From: Anodontia alba
Taxonomy: Eukaryota > Mollusca > Bivalvia > Lucinida > Lucinidae
Length of the DNA: 64,000 bases
Assembly: GCA_964016985.1 (NCBI GenBank)
Contig: OZ024826.1
Coordinates: forward strand, 58,031,735-58,095,734
Direction of reading: 5' to 3'
A model generated the notes under the pieces. The model saw nothing but the letters and a program-made list of their open reading frames with translations. It was not told the origin of the DNA and did not search any database. Below are positions 23,534 to 34,886 of this stretch, piece by piece (position 1 is the first letter of the stretch; every line of letters begins with the position of its first letter). The position numbers and the translations under genes were made by a program.

Positions 23534-25668
23534 CAAGAGGGCCATGATGGCCCTGTAACGCTCACCTGAGCAACATAGCACTTTGAGAACCTGATCTAGA
23601 ACTGATCAAGGAAAACATTCTGATCAAAGTCAAAATGATTATATTAACAAGTAAGACAATGTAGCATGTCTAATGGACTGTGAAATAAAGGTCAAGGTCA
23701 AATATGGATGACTGCACTCAAGAGGCCATGCTAAGATGTATGCATGTACTAAGTATCACTGGCTGTAGGAGCAATAGTTACTGAGAAACTGACCTAAACA
23801 ACAACACTTCACAAGTACCAAATACCACTCTGTAGGACTAATAATTACTGAGAAACTGACCGAAACAGAAAAACAGATAGAAAAATATACATCACCTTGA
23901 AATCATCAAGACAAACATTTTGAGCAAGATTCATGATGATCACTTCAAAAATGTGACCTCTAGGGCATCAATAAGGTTTTCCTTTGATTTGGCCAGGTGA
24001 CCTAGTTTCTGATATCAAGTGACCCAGTTTTAAACTAGACTTAGAAATCATCAAGACAAACATTTTGAGCAATATTTATGATGATTATTTAAAAAATGTG
24101 ACCTCTGGAGTGTAAATAGTTTTCTGCTGATTTGGCGAGGTGACCTAGTTTTTGACCTCATGTGACCCAGTTTCGAACTTGACCTAGAAATCATCAAGAC
24201 AAACATTTTGAGCAAGATTCATGATGATTGCTTCAAAAATGTGACCGCTAGAGTGTTAACAAGGTTTTCTGCTGATTTGGTCAGGTGACCTAGTTTTTGA
24301 CCCCAAGTGACCCAGTTTCAAACTTGACCTAGAAATAACCAAGACAAACATGTTGAGCAAGATTCATGATGATTGCTTGAAAAATGTGACCATTAGAGTG
24401 TTAACAAGGTTTTCCGCTGATCTGGCCAGGTGACCTAGTTTTTGACCCCAGGTGACCCAGTTTCAAACGACCTAAAAATCATCAAGACAAACATTTTGAG
24501 CAAGATTCATGATGACTGCTTCAAAAATGTGACCGCTAGAGTGTTAACAAGGTTTTCTGCTAGTTTGGTCTGGTGACCTAGTTTTTGACCCTAACTGACC
24601 CAGTTTCGAACTCGACCTAAAAATCACAAAGACAAACATTTTGAGCAAGAGTCATGATAAATGCTTGAAAAATGTGACCGCTAGAGTGATTACAAAATTT
24701 TCCGCTGATCTGGCCAGGTGACCTAGTTTTTGACCCCAGGTGACCCAGTTTTGAACTTGACCTAGAAATCATCAAGACAAACATTTTGAGCAAGATTCAT
24801 GATGATTGCTTAAAAAATTTGACCGCTAGAGTGTTAACAAGGTTTTCTGCTGATTTGGGCCAGTGACCTAGTTTTTGACCCCATGTGACCCAGTTTCAAA
24901 CATATCATAGAACTCATCAAGACAAAGATTTTGAGCAAGATTCATGATGATTGCTTGAAAAATGTGACCGCTACAGTGTTAACAAGGTTTTCTGATGGTT
25001 TGGCCTGGTGACCTAGTTTTTGACCCATTTGACCCAGTTTCAAACCTGACCTAGAAATCAACAAGACAAACATTTTGAGCAAGATTCATGATGATTGCTT
25101 GAAAAATGTGACCGCTAGAGTGCTAACAAGGTTTTCTGCTGATTTGGCCCAGTGACCTAGTTTTTGACTCCAAGTGACCCAGTTTCGAACCTGACCTAGA
25201 AATCATCAAGACAAACATTTTGAGCAAGATTCATGATGATTGCTTCAAAAATGTGACCGCTAGAGTGTTAACAAGATTTTCTGCTAATCTGGCCAGGTGA
25301 CCTAGTTTTTGACCCCAAGTGACCCAGTTTCGAACTTGACCTAGATTTAATAGAGGCAAACATTTTGAGCAAGTTTCATCAAGATTGGGTCAAAACTATG
25401 ACCTCTAGAGTGTTAACAAGTTTTTCCTTTGATTTGACCTGGTGACCTAGTTTTTGACCCCAAGTAACCCAGTATCGAACTTGACCTAGATTTCATAGAG
25501 GCAAACATTCTGAGCAAGTTTCATCAAGATTGGGTCAAAACTGTGACCTCTAGAGTGTTAACAAACTAATTGTTGACGACGAACGACGGACGACGGACGC
25601 CGGACGACGGACGACGGACAGAGGGTGATGACAATAGCTCACCCTGAGCTTTTGCTCAGGTGAGCTAA
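23534..25668. mobile_element. Tandem-repeat element D (about 145-bp units) with inverted ends
   Basis: The element opens with ACAAGAGGGCCATGATGGCC and GCTCACCTGAGCAA, and closes with TTGCTCAGGTGAGC, so the ends are inverted. Between them about a dozen units of about 145 bp carry GTGACCTAGTTTTTGACC and ACAAACATTTTGAGCAAGAT. A GGACGACGGACGACGGACAG tract (25578-25621) precedes the right end. The architecture is that of pearl/HINE-type elements. No protein is encoded. Confidence 0.85.
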
Positions 25669-26690
25669 AAATAGCCACCAGAAGAGATAGCCATCAGAAG
25701 AGATGGCAAATATCCCGACCAAACCGCCATTTCTAAATTTAGTGTATTTCAAACGATATCATGGAAATATTGAAACTGAGCAAAGTAAAAAGATGCAAAG
25801 ATAGTATGAAATGTGACCAAAATAATAAATGAAAACAATAATAGATGTACTGTTAATGATTTAATTTTTGTGCATTCTTTTATTTTTTTTTTATTTTTGT
25901 CAAAATCATCTACTGTCCTTTCGACATCTCTTGGAAAGCCGTTTTTTTTTTGCTTGGCGTTTTCTTTTAAATGAAAATCTTTTGTTCTGACTGACCATAT
26001 CTTATCAGAAACCATTGGTCGTTTCTGTTTTTGTGTTTTGTTCTCAAATATTTACACTAAAATTAATATTAAGGCCAAAAGTTGGTGTGACCTATGCAAT
26101 TTCTATAGTAAAGTGATAATTTGGAATTTTTGTCTAAGAAAATATTTTTTACTTTTCTTTGCTGAATTTGAATTATTGATGTTTCACAACAATATTGTTA
26201 AAATGTCAGAAAAATTGAACAAGTGAAACTTGGTTGAAAATCTTGCTCCAAGTTACATACCCTACAGATTTCTGCATAATTTGGCCTAAGTTTTACTATG
26301 GGAAAAAGTGAAAATCTTTGAATTTTTAAAAACCAACGACTAGAATAAAACTTTTCGTACATAGGTAGTTATGACAAATGGTTTTGCATTAAATCATGAC
26401 AAAAGTTTGCAAATTTACTTCTTCTGTGTAAAGCGTCAAGTAAAAAAAACGACTTTCTAAAAGATGTCGAAAGCACAGTAATAGTTACTTCTGATGTGAT
26501 AATTTGTACAGGATACACAATATTTGTAAATACTATGAATTTGTGAGTGTATATATTCAGAAATAATAGCAAAAATAAATGCCTTGTAAAGGTAAAGGAA
26601 CTTGCGGTATGTTTGTTGGGGTCAAAAATCAACAGAGTAAAAGCTGTCATACTTCCATGCTACACATCTTCTTGACCTGATATATGTCCC
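25669..26690. other. AT-rich intergenic DNA
   Basis: GCCACCAGAAGAGATAGCC and GCCATCAGAAGAGATGGC at 25674-25705 are a short near-direct repeat just outside element D. ORFs at 25749-26015, 26038-26226 and 26369-26650 have no recognisable domains and biased composition. No gene assigned. Confidence 0.35.
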
Positions 26691-28370
26691 TACCAAAAAT
26701 TATCAAGTTATCTTAAAAAGTATTGCTTGTACAAGATTTCGATATCAGGGGAGATAAGTACATATTGGAGAAAGTGAGAGTACTCTTGAACATGACATGC
26801 CTACTGGTCCTTATCTATGCCTCTACCAAATATTATCAAAATATTTCAAACCAAATACTCAAGAATTTGGCATAGAAATTCATTCAGGGAAGGTAACTAG
26901 AAAACAACCACAGCAGAGGTTGTCTCTCCTGCATGTGACACACCTATTGGGCGTAACCAATGCCTCTACCAAATATTAAAATATGTCTGAGGGTATCAAA
27001 GTTATGGAGTGCACAAGATTCTGGCTTCAGGGGAAATAACTACATAACAAAGAAGAAAGTGAGAGTTGTCTCTCTTGCACGTGACACGTCTACTGGTCCT
27101 CCTCTTCATCTCTACCAAATATTATTATATTATCTCAAACAGTATGGGAGTTACGGCCTGCACAAGGTTTCGGCTTCAGGGGAGATAACTACATAATGAA
27201 GAAATTGATAGTTGTATCTCTTGCACGTGACACGACTACTGGTCCTCTTCATTTCTACAAAACATTATCAATGTATGTCTAAGGGTATCAAAGTTATGGA
27301 GCGCACAAGATTTTGGCTTCAGGGGATATAACTACATAACGAAGAAGGAAGTGAGAGTTGTCTTTCTTTCATGTGACACGCCTACTGGTCCTCCTCTTCA
27401 TTTCTATCAAATAATATCATATTATCTCAAACAGTATGGGACTTATGGCCTGCACAAGATTTCAGCTTCAGGGGAGATAACTACAGAACGAAGAAAGTGA
27501 GAGTTGTCTCTCCTGCACGCGACATGCCTGTTGGTCCTCCTTTTCCTTTATATCAAATATTATCAAAATATGTCTAAGGGTATCAAAGTTATGGAGCACC
27601 CAAGGTTTTGTTTCAGGGGAGATTACTACATAACGAAGAAAGTGAGAGTTGTCTTTCCTGCGCATGACACGCCTACTGGTCCTCCTCTTCATTTCTACCA
27701 AATATTATCAAAATATGTCTAAGGGTATCAAAGTTATGGACTGCACAAGACTGCGTCTAAAAGATTTTTGTTTCAGGGAAGATAACCACATAACGAAGAA
27801 AGTGAGAGTTGTCTCTCTTTCATGAAACACGCCTACTGGTCTTCCTCTTCATCTCTACTAAATATTATCATATTATCTCAAACAGTATGCGAGTTCTAGC
27901 CTGCACAAGATTTCGGCTTCAGGGGAGATGACTACATAACGAAGAAAGTGAGAGTTGTCTCTCTTGCACGTGAAATGCATACTGGTCCTCCTCTTCATTC
28001 CTACCAAGTATTACCAAAATATGTCAAAGGGTGTCAAAGTTATGGAGCACACATAAATGTCTACAATTTCTGCTTCAGGGGAGATAAGTACATAACGAAT
28101 AAAAGGATAAAAGGAGAATTGTCCCTCTTGCACGCGACACGCCTACTGGTCCTCCTCTTCATCCCTACCAAATATTATCAAATTATCTAAAACAGTATAG
28201 GAGTTATGGCCTGCATAAGAGTTCGGCTTCAGGGGAGATAACTACATAACGAAGAAAGTGAGAGTTGTCTCTCTTGCATGCGACACATCTGCTGGTCCTC
28301 TTCTTCATTCCTACCAAATATTACCAAAATATGTCTAAGGGTATCAAAGTTATGAAGCGCACAAGGATAA
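26690..28370. mobile_element. Tandem-repeat element E (about 145-150-bp units)
   Basis: About eleven units carry GGGGAGATAACTACATAACG, GTGAGAGTTGTCTCTCTTGC and CTACTGGTCCTCCTCTTCAT. Two sub-types alternate: one with ATGTCTAAGGGTATCAAAG and one with TTATCTCAAACAGTATGGG, so the true repeat may be a dimer of about 300 bp. Several ORFs run through it, reading similar peptides on both strands; this reflects the repeat, not a gene family. Element E shares GGGAGATAACT and GCACAAGATTT motifs with element C. Confidence 0.78.
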
Positions 28371-28399
28371 GTCTTCAATTTCTGCAACGCATATATAGG

Positions 28400-28830
28400 A
28401 TAGTTATATTAGGCGGTCATTTTATTTTGGCATTATTGTCAAGGAAAAAAACGCCAAAATAAAAACCACCAATAAAGATCAAAGAAGGCAAGAGAAGAAT
28501 AACAAACTGGTAGAAATTATATTCCCAATACGCATCGCAAGTGTGATCAGGGATTGAATAACATGTCATTCAATCCCTGGTATGATGTGGGGCAGTACAA
28601 CGTCAGTCAGTCAAGTGCATTACCGATGACCATGATGACAAAAGAAAAAGTGTATTTATTCTTTTGCACTTGTTTATAACTTGAAAATAAAGAAAGATAA
28701 TGATCTAGCCATTAGCCGGCTCAATATTACAGAGCAAAAACAAAGTCACCTTGACAGTAATTGCGGGTATAATTGTTAATTTATTAACCTTTACAAAGAA
28801 AGAAAACTGCAACTAATCAAAACTGAAAAT
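28400..28830. other. Intergenic DNA with an imperfect foldback
   Basis: GGCGGTCATTTTATTTTGGC near 28413 and GCCAAAATAAAAACCACC near 28452 are complementary arms. ATTGAATAACATGTCATTCA at 28552 is a small palindrome. No gene recognised. Confidence 0.4.
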
Positions 28831-28831
28831 C

Positions 28832-28880
28832 TTGGCCCAGTTGTTCAAAGCGTCGTAAGCTTAACGAGCTCGTTAAGGGT
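28832..28880. repeat. Half copy of the GGGCCCAGTTGTTCAAAGC MITE
   Basis: TTGGCCCAGTTGTTCAAAGC, then TTAACGAGCTCGTTAAGG, match the terminal region of the MITE at 60093-60341. The other end is absent. Confidence 0.6.
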
Positions 28881-29089
28881 CGTTTAGAGTAGATCCCTTC
28901 TCAGACGTGAGCCAAAACAATGGTAAAAGGGTTACTTCCCCTGAAACTGTATTAATTTTCCTTAACAGGTTTACCTGTAGTAGGGGGGCTGTCTTGTCGA
29001 ACGTTCGCCTCTGCCATTTCGCACTTACTGCTTCCTGAAACATGAACAAGACATCAATGTTACAGGAATGAATCTCATTTTTGTGGATT

Positions 29090-29298
29090 TTATCGATGTG
29101 TAAACGCCCGCGAATCACTCACAAACTGAATAAAGCATATTATGCTTTATTTAGTTTGTGGGTGATTCGCGGGCGTTTACACATCGATAAAAATATGTTT
29201 TATCCAGTTTGTGAGTGATTTGCGGGCGTTTACACATCGATAAAAAATATGCTTTATTCAGTTTGTGAGTGATTCGCGGGAGTTTACACATCGATATT
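29090..29298. repeat. Long palindrome with two extra copies of one arm
   Basis: TCGATGTGTAAACGCCCGCG to about 29140 pairs with its complement up to about 29187, giving arms of nearly 50 bp with no spacer. Two further direct copies of the right arm (29190-29250 and 29255-29298) follow, each ending GTTTACACATCGAT. Confidence 0.85.
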
Positions 29299-29329
29299 AA
29301 GTTTGAGTGTTTCTCATAACATATTGATC

Positions 29330-29570
29330 GGCACACTTGAATACACCGAGCAGCCTGCCTCTAAACCATCTTGATTTTTGAATATCATATTGAGTATAAG
29401 GGTCCCAGGCTGGAGCAGCACAGTCTAGCTGCGCGAATAATAGCTTTGTATGCGTTTTCTCTGAGGTCAGGGTTTTGAGGTCAGTCAGGTCAGGGTTTTG
29501 AGACTTAAAATTTCTTCTCAGGAAAGCAAGGGCTATAAGGCTATTAGTAAGACTGTTGATAAGAGCAAAA
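29330..29570 (-). pseudogene. LINE RT thumb/C-terminal fragment
   Basis: The minus-strand frame 29581-29297 reads ALAFLRRNF and then DCAAPAWDPYTQYDIQKSR. These match the conserved LRRN and WDPYT..DI.K pattern after the RT domain in CR1/jockey LINEs. It is separate from the larger LINE at 30.3-34.1 kb. Only about 80 codons remain. Confidence 0.75.
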
Positions 29571-29942
29571 AGCCACGCCATATATTTATTTGTCTGTATT
29601 GTTAATAAAAGGAGATTAATTAACTTCGGGCAAAAGATTAAAATATCTTACCGTGTCAACGAATTTCTTTATAATAAGTGATTGATGGTCAGCCGTATAC
29701 TATACAGTTGCACGTCTTCGTTCACTTCCGATACCCCACTGTGAATGTACAGATACTCCACATATGTCAGGGTCTGGAACGCGGGTTCTGTAATCAATAA
29801 GAATGTTGCCATTTATCCATTTTTATGCACCAGTCATCTGTAGTCATGGCCCCTACGGAGCAGGGGAATAGCGAGGCTTTTAACTTTCAGTTTTTAAAGC
29901 CTTGCTAAACGCCATGCACTGCTCGGACAAAGTTATGGTAAA

Positions 29943-30024
29943 AGCCCCTCCACCCCGGGACCAGTTTTTGTTTCCTGGAACGCACTGTTCCAGGAAACAA
30001 AAACTGGCCCCAGGGTGGAGGGGC
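29943..30024. repeat. Palindrome with AGCCCCTCCACCC ends
   Basis: AGCCCCTCCACCC at 29943 pairs with GGGTGGAGGGGCT at 30012-30024. An inner stem CCAGTTTTTGTTTCCTGGAA pairs with its complement around a short loop. Only the CGGGA/CCCCA segment between stems is mismatched. No coding role. Confidence 0.85.
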
Positions 30025-30364
30025 TCACTGTTGCAAAAATCAACCTGTAGCTTCTTCATGGTAAAAGGTCTGGTTTGCTCGATACAGCTAAATTCAAAGG
30101 TAAAGTATCACTGACAGTATGGGCCAGGTTATGAGAAAACTGAAGTTTGGGGTTGATGTGATTATAATTTATGTATGCAAAGCATTTTGGCGTGAAATTA
30201 ATACCCCGGCACATCTACGGCACAGCCAAGACTCATCGAAGGTAAACTCAGGGCACTTTAGCCCCGCTATATACCCGCTATCCCCAGTCCCGTAGGGCCC
30301 GCCGTTTCAAATGACTTCATACCTTCCTACCGGTTGATAGAGGTGATGTAAGTCCACTTGGCTT

Positions 30365-33300
30365 GTCGACTTCTTCTTAAAGGGTCTTCTTTAATTGTTT
30401 AAGGTTTCCGGTATACCTGATCCAACTCAAACCTCTTCCCACTCCAGTGTTTGTCCAGTGTCGTCTTGAAGCTTAAGACCGTTTCACACTCTACTATCTC
30501 ATCTGGAAGCGTGTTCCAGTCGTTGATACAACGAATTGGGAATGTCTGCTGTCTCGAAGTCTTAATACAGCGAGGCTTTTGAATCCTGAATATGTGCCCT
30601 CTTGTGTTGTTGTCATTAAATGAAAGACTAAATTTGTCAATACTTGTATCTTCAATATTCACAACTATCTTGAACAGCTGTATTAAGTCGTATATTTTCC
30701 TTCTATAGTACAAGGATGGTAAGTTTAATAACCTAAGTCTCTCTTGATAACTTAATGTTTTCAATTCTGGAACCATTTTTGTGGCCCTCCTCTGAACATT
30801 TTCTAGCATCTGTCTATATTTTTTCGTGCTAGGACTAGCGACCCATAGTCCAATATTGACCTGACTAAAGTCTTGTATAATGTTAGGAATAAATCTTTAT
30901 CCGTGTATGAGAAAGTTCGTTTAATCATACCAAGTAGTCTATTAGCTATTTCACTGTTATAGTTATGTGCTTGTTAAACTCTATGTTTTCTTCAAAAATG
31001 ATGCCTAGATCCTTCTCCCCACTGTCTTTTGTTACTGGCTTTAATTCATTATCTTTATTAATCATGATATAGTCATATTCATATACCACATTACCATATT
31101 GAACGAATTTGCATTTGCTTATATTATGCTGTAACAACCATTCATTTCCCCATTCACATGATTCAAGCAGATCTTCCTGGAGCTCTTCCTGATCAGAGGA
31201 CTTTTCAATAATTTTGCATCATCGGCAAACAATTTGCAATACTTTTTTATCTGATCTGGTAAGTCATTAATATATATGACAAAGAGCACTGGACCTAAAT
31301 CAGACCCTCGGGGCACCCCTGAAGTCACCACTTTCCATTCTGAACAACTCCCACTTAGCATCACTCTCTGGCGTCTATCACTTAAGAAATTCTTGATCCA
31401 ATCCAAGACTTCACCATCGAATCCATATCCTTCTTACTTCTGTAATAACCTCCTATGTGGAATTGAATCAAAGGCTTTTCGTATATCTAGATAAATACAA
31501 TCTATCTGTTTTCCCTCCTCGACTGACTTTGACCAATAATCAAGTACTTCTAACAGTTGTAATACACAACTTCTCTTATTTCTAAAGCCATATTGTAAGT
31601 CACTGAACAAATGATTATCTATCATATGTCTCATTATAATAACCCTTACTGTCCTTTCGCACAATCTTCAAGCAACTGATGTCAATAACACTGGTCTGTA
31701 ATTGTTCGTATCATTCTTTTCACCTTTATTTTTGTAAATAGCCATGACATAAGCGTCTTTCCATACCGTCGATAATGGCCCTTCCTTGAATGTTTTAATT
31801 TAATATCATTTGTAATGGTTCCTTGATTGAATCAGCTGTTTCTTTAAGTAAACGGGGATGACACTCATAGACTTTAATACATTTAAAGAATTTAATCTCT
31901 TGAACGCCTCATCTGTGAAAACAACCAGCTTTGACACTGTTGTACCATTGTACCTCTGGTCAAATACAGGAAGCGGCCCAGGTGGTTCCTGGACAAAAAC
32001 AGATGCGAAAAAGTCATTTAACAAATCCGCTTTCTGTTTGTTATCTTGAACTACATGTCCTTGCGGATCCTTCAAATCTGACACACCTGGCTGTGGTTTT
32101 GTCTTTTGACGTACATATGCCCAGAAATCTTTCGAATTATCTGTTATGCTGGTCATAATGTTTTCTCATACCTTCTCTTTGCTGTCCTTGTTACTTTTGT
32201 ACAAATAGTTCTTACTTTACAATAATCAAAACAATCTCTTTGAGACTGAGTGTGTAAATATTTATTCCATGCCCTATGTTTCTTTTTAACTGCTACAAAA
32301 CAATTTCTATCCATCCATTTCTGTTTCTTTCTTGAAGTCCTCTTTAATGGTATATGTTTTTTCTACGGACTCCTGCAATCTTTCTTGGAAAAAATTCCAA
32401 CTATCTTCAGTGGACAGATCATGTAACTGATTCCAATTTACGGCCTTTAAGTCTTCATAAATGGCATTATAATCCCCTTTATGAAAATTGTGTTTCATAT
32501 AACACTCGAGACTTTTATTTCTGGGTCACATATTAAATATGCACTATATGATAAATGGTCACTATAGCTCCTAAACCACTATTAAAATGTATCTCACTGA
32601 CAATTTCACTCTTATCAATCAACAGTTAATCTAAAATATTGGATCTTTGACCAACTCTATATCTTGTCGGTGTCATTCTCTCCTGTGATAAATAACTATC
32701 CCTAAGGCACTCTAGAAACTGAAATTCCGAATGAGTTTCATTGTGTTCTGTGGTCCATTCATTCCAGTTGATGTCAGGATGATTGAAATCTCCTAGGATA
32801 ACTGTATAGTTAAAATTGAACCCTGTAGCCAGAGATATTAAATGATTCAGTCTTATATTATTTGCTAATCCACTCGACGGGCTCCTATATACAGCTCTTA
32901 TCATCATCTTTTCATTGTTTTTTAACTGTAGCTCACACCAACATGACTCTTTAAAGGGTTTATTATTCAGTACAGAGCATTCTGTATATGCTAGGTTCTC
33001 CTGTATATATAATCCTACACCCCTACTCATTTCTTCCACTTTACTCATACACATATTATATCCATCAATTTTAAATTCTACTATATCTAACTCAGTAGCT
33101 TTCACGGTTTTTGGAAATAACTCGGTAATGACTATTACATTCTGTGTCTCTATTGTAGTCATCATTTCTTCTCTTTTATTTAAATAACTGTCAGCATTTG
33201 TATACCAAAATTTAAGTCCCACTCTAGTCTGCCTATCTGACATTTTACTTGTAGAAGAGTTTTCACTAAACAACATAATACTATCTGAATCAGTTGTTTC

Positions 33301-34136
33301 ACTCATACTATCTGAACCAATTATGGCATCTGAACTATCAAACACAGATACATCAATGCTAGACTGCTCCCCTCCACTTATTCCACTGTTCTGTATACCA
33401 TTATCACTATACAAAAGTGTACTATTGCTTTGAGTTGAAATTAATGACAAATCATCATCAATATCTGAATTAAAGCTATCAGATTTATCTCCCGACATGT
33501 CAGAGCCTTCTGAGATTGAACTACATGAACTGTACAAAACTGTACTTTCAGAGTTTTGTGATTGACGTCTGTCTGTCTGCGTGCATAAACAGAATTTCCA
33601 TAAACATTTTCAACAACTAATGGAAACGCAAATGTTTGAACATCTAACGGTAACACAGAACATTGAGAACGTATATACAAATCTTGATGAACCTCTGTCT
33701 TACTTTCTTTGAAAAATACTCTCCCCAGAGCTCTGATGAGCTCTGTGGGCTCATAATTCCATTTCGGCCTCTTTTGCATTACTCCTTGCAACCCTTCTCG
33801 CCTTTCCTCCTGCTCTTTGCCCCCAAGTTAAATCTTGCTGGAAAAAGACGTATTTATATTTATCAGCTTTAGCTACATTTACTGTATCCCTAAGTGATTC
33901 AAGAACTTTCTTTTTCTTACTGAAGTCACTAAATGTTAATCTACTTGGACGGGGCCTAATTCTTTTATTCTGACCAGTACTGATTTGGGGCAGTGAAACT
34001 TCAGTAGGATTATCCTCCCTAACGCTTCATTACGAGTTATCTCAGAATTCTCCCCTTCTCTATTCTCCCCTGTGCCCAGAGGCCTCCCTATTCTTGCCAC
34101 AATACTTATATCAAGGTCCATCTCCTCTCCCATCAA
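30365..34136 (-). pseudogene. Near full-length CR1/jockey-type LINE, decayed
   Basis: Read on the minus strand. An ORF1 remnant lies at 34136-33441 (ISIVARIGRP segment, then a segment around KRPKWNYEP). The apurinic endonuclease domain is at 33231-32626, with VILGDFNHPDINW as its catalytic block. A linker follows at 32498-31806 (KDFWAYVRQK). The reverse transcriptase is at 31664-31119, with DCIYLDIRKAFDSIPH, SGVPRGSDLGPVLFVIYIND and FADD as active-site motifs. The thumb/C-terminal region 31137-30399 has ENVQRRATKMVPEL. At least five frame changes and stops separate these parts. The LINE ends about 45 bp from the left end of the Polinton, so the two may be nested or simply adjacent. Confidence 0.85.
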
Positions 34137-34179
34137 CTCCCTTATGATACCGTAAACTCTGGATATATATGTAAACTGG

Positions 34180-34453
34180 GGATTCCGCGGTAAAAAAATT
34201 TTTAACGGCCGTTTTTTAATTCCCCAGGGGCTACAGAGGTGATTCTGCGGTAAATTTTTTTTTTAACGGCCGTTTTTTAATTCCCCAGGGGCTACAGAGG
34301 CTGCGTTAAAAAATTTTTAAAGGCCGTTTTTTTTAATTCCCAGGGGCTACAGAGGTAATTCTGTGGTAAACTTTTTTTTAACGACCGTTTTTTAATTTCC
34401 CAGGGGCTACAGAGAGGATTTATTGGCTAAAAAAAAAATCTATATCTATATTT
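34180..34453 (+). repeat. Left terminal inverted repeat of the Polinton
   Basis: It matches the complement of 48468-48736. It is itself built of four full and one partial sub-repeat of 57-61 bp. Each sub-repeat has CCCAGGGGCTACAGAG, a short GATTCTGCGG-type link, a T/A run, AACGGCCGTT, and another T run. The exact outer end is uncertain because the outermost unit is degenerate. Confidence 0.88.
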
Positions 34454-34547
34454 GTCCTGGAAGCCTGAGGATTGCCTTTTTTATATTTACCATAATATTT
34501 TTTACTTATATTTAAGAAAAGTCACATATATAGTAAAACAGAAAAAA

Positions 34548-34886
34548 ATGGCAACCGAGATTAAAGGAATCACAGATGCCGAATTCAACAAACTGCTTGA
34601 AGAGCAAGCACCACAATACAAAAAATGGAGTGACTTAGAAATTAAAAAAATATATATAGTCACAGACACAATTATGGTGGATACTCAAAAAGGTGAATCA
34701 ATGGTTCTTACTTTAAAAAATAATGGAGCAGTATGGGCACCTGGACATCTTAAAAAGAGAGTTGTAGAAAAAAATATTTGTCCTCCATTTTATATAAGAC
34801 CTCAGGGTCTGAAACCATGTAAAAACAATCCAGCAAACAAATACTATGCCTATGATCTGGTAGTTAATCAACCAACCAATAACTAG
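34548..34886 (+). CDS. Small conserved-looking Polinton protein, unknown (112 aa)
   Basis: The frame is open further upstream, but the Met at 34548 in an A-rich context gives a compact start and lies just inside the terminal repeat. The product is mixed alpha/beta: a helical N-terminus (about 5-25), then KIYIVTDTIMV and SMVLTLKNNGAVWAP, which could be strands, and a PPFYIRP segment. The length, charge pattern and strands are compatible with a small OB-like or ssDNA-binding fold, but no signature proves this. It is the leftmost gene and runs convergently into the ATPase gene, overlapping it by 23 bp. It is intact. Function unknown. Confidence 0.7.
   Translation: MATEIKGITDAEFNKLLEEQAPQYKKWSDLEIKKIYIVTDTIMVDTQKGESMVLTLKNNGAVWAPGHLKKRVVEKNICPPFYIRPQGLKPCKNNPANKYYAYDLVVNQPTNN

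Noticed and set aside
23534..25668. CRISPR-like array
   Set aside because: The repeat unit is about 145 bp and the whole unit is conserved, with no unique spacers; a eukaryotic tandem element explains it.
26797..28462. Series of plus-strand ORFs with SLLHATHLLVLL-like peptides
   Set aside because: They are translations of tandem element E units in shifting frames, not a gene family.
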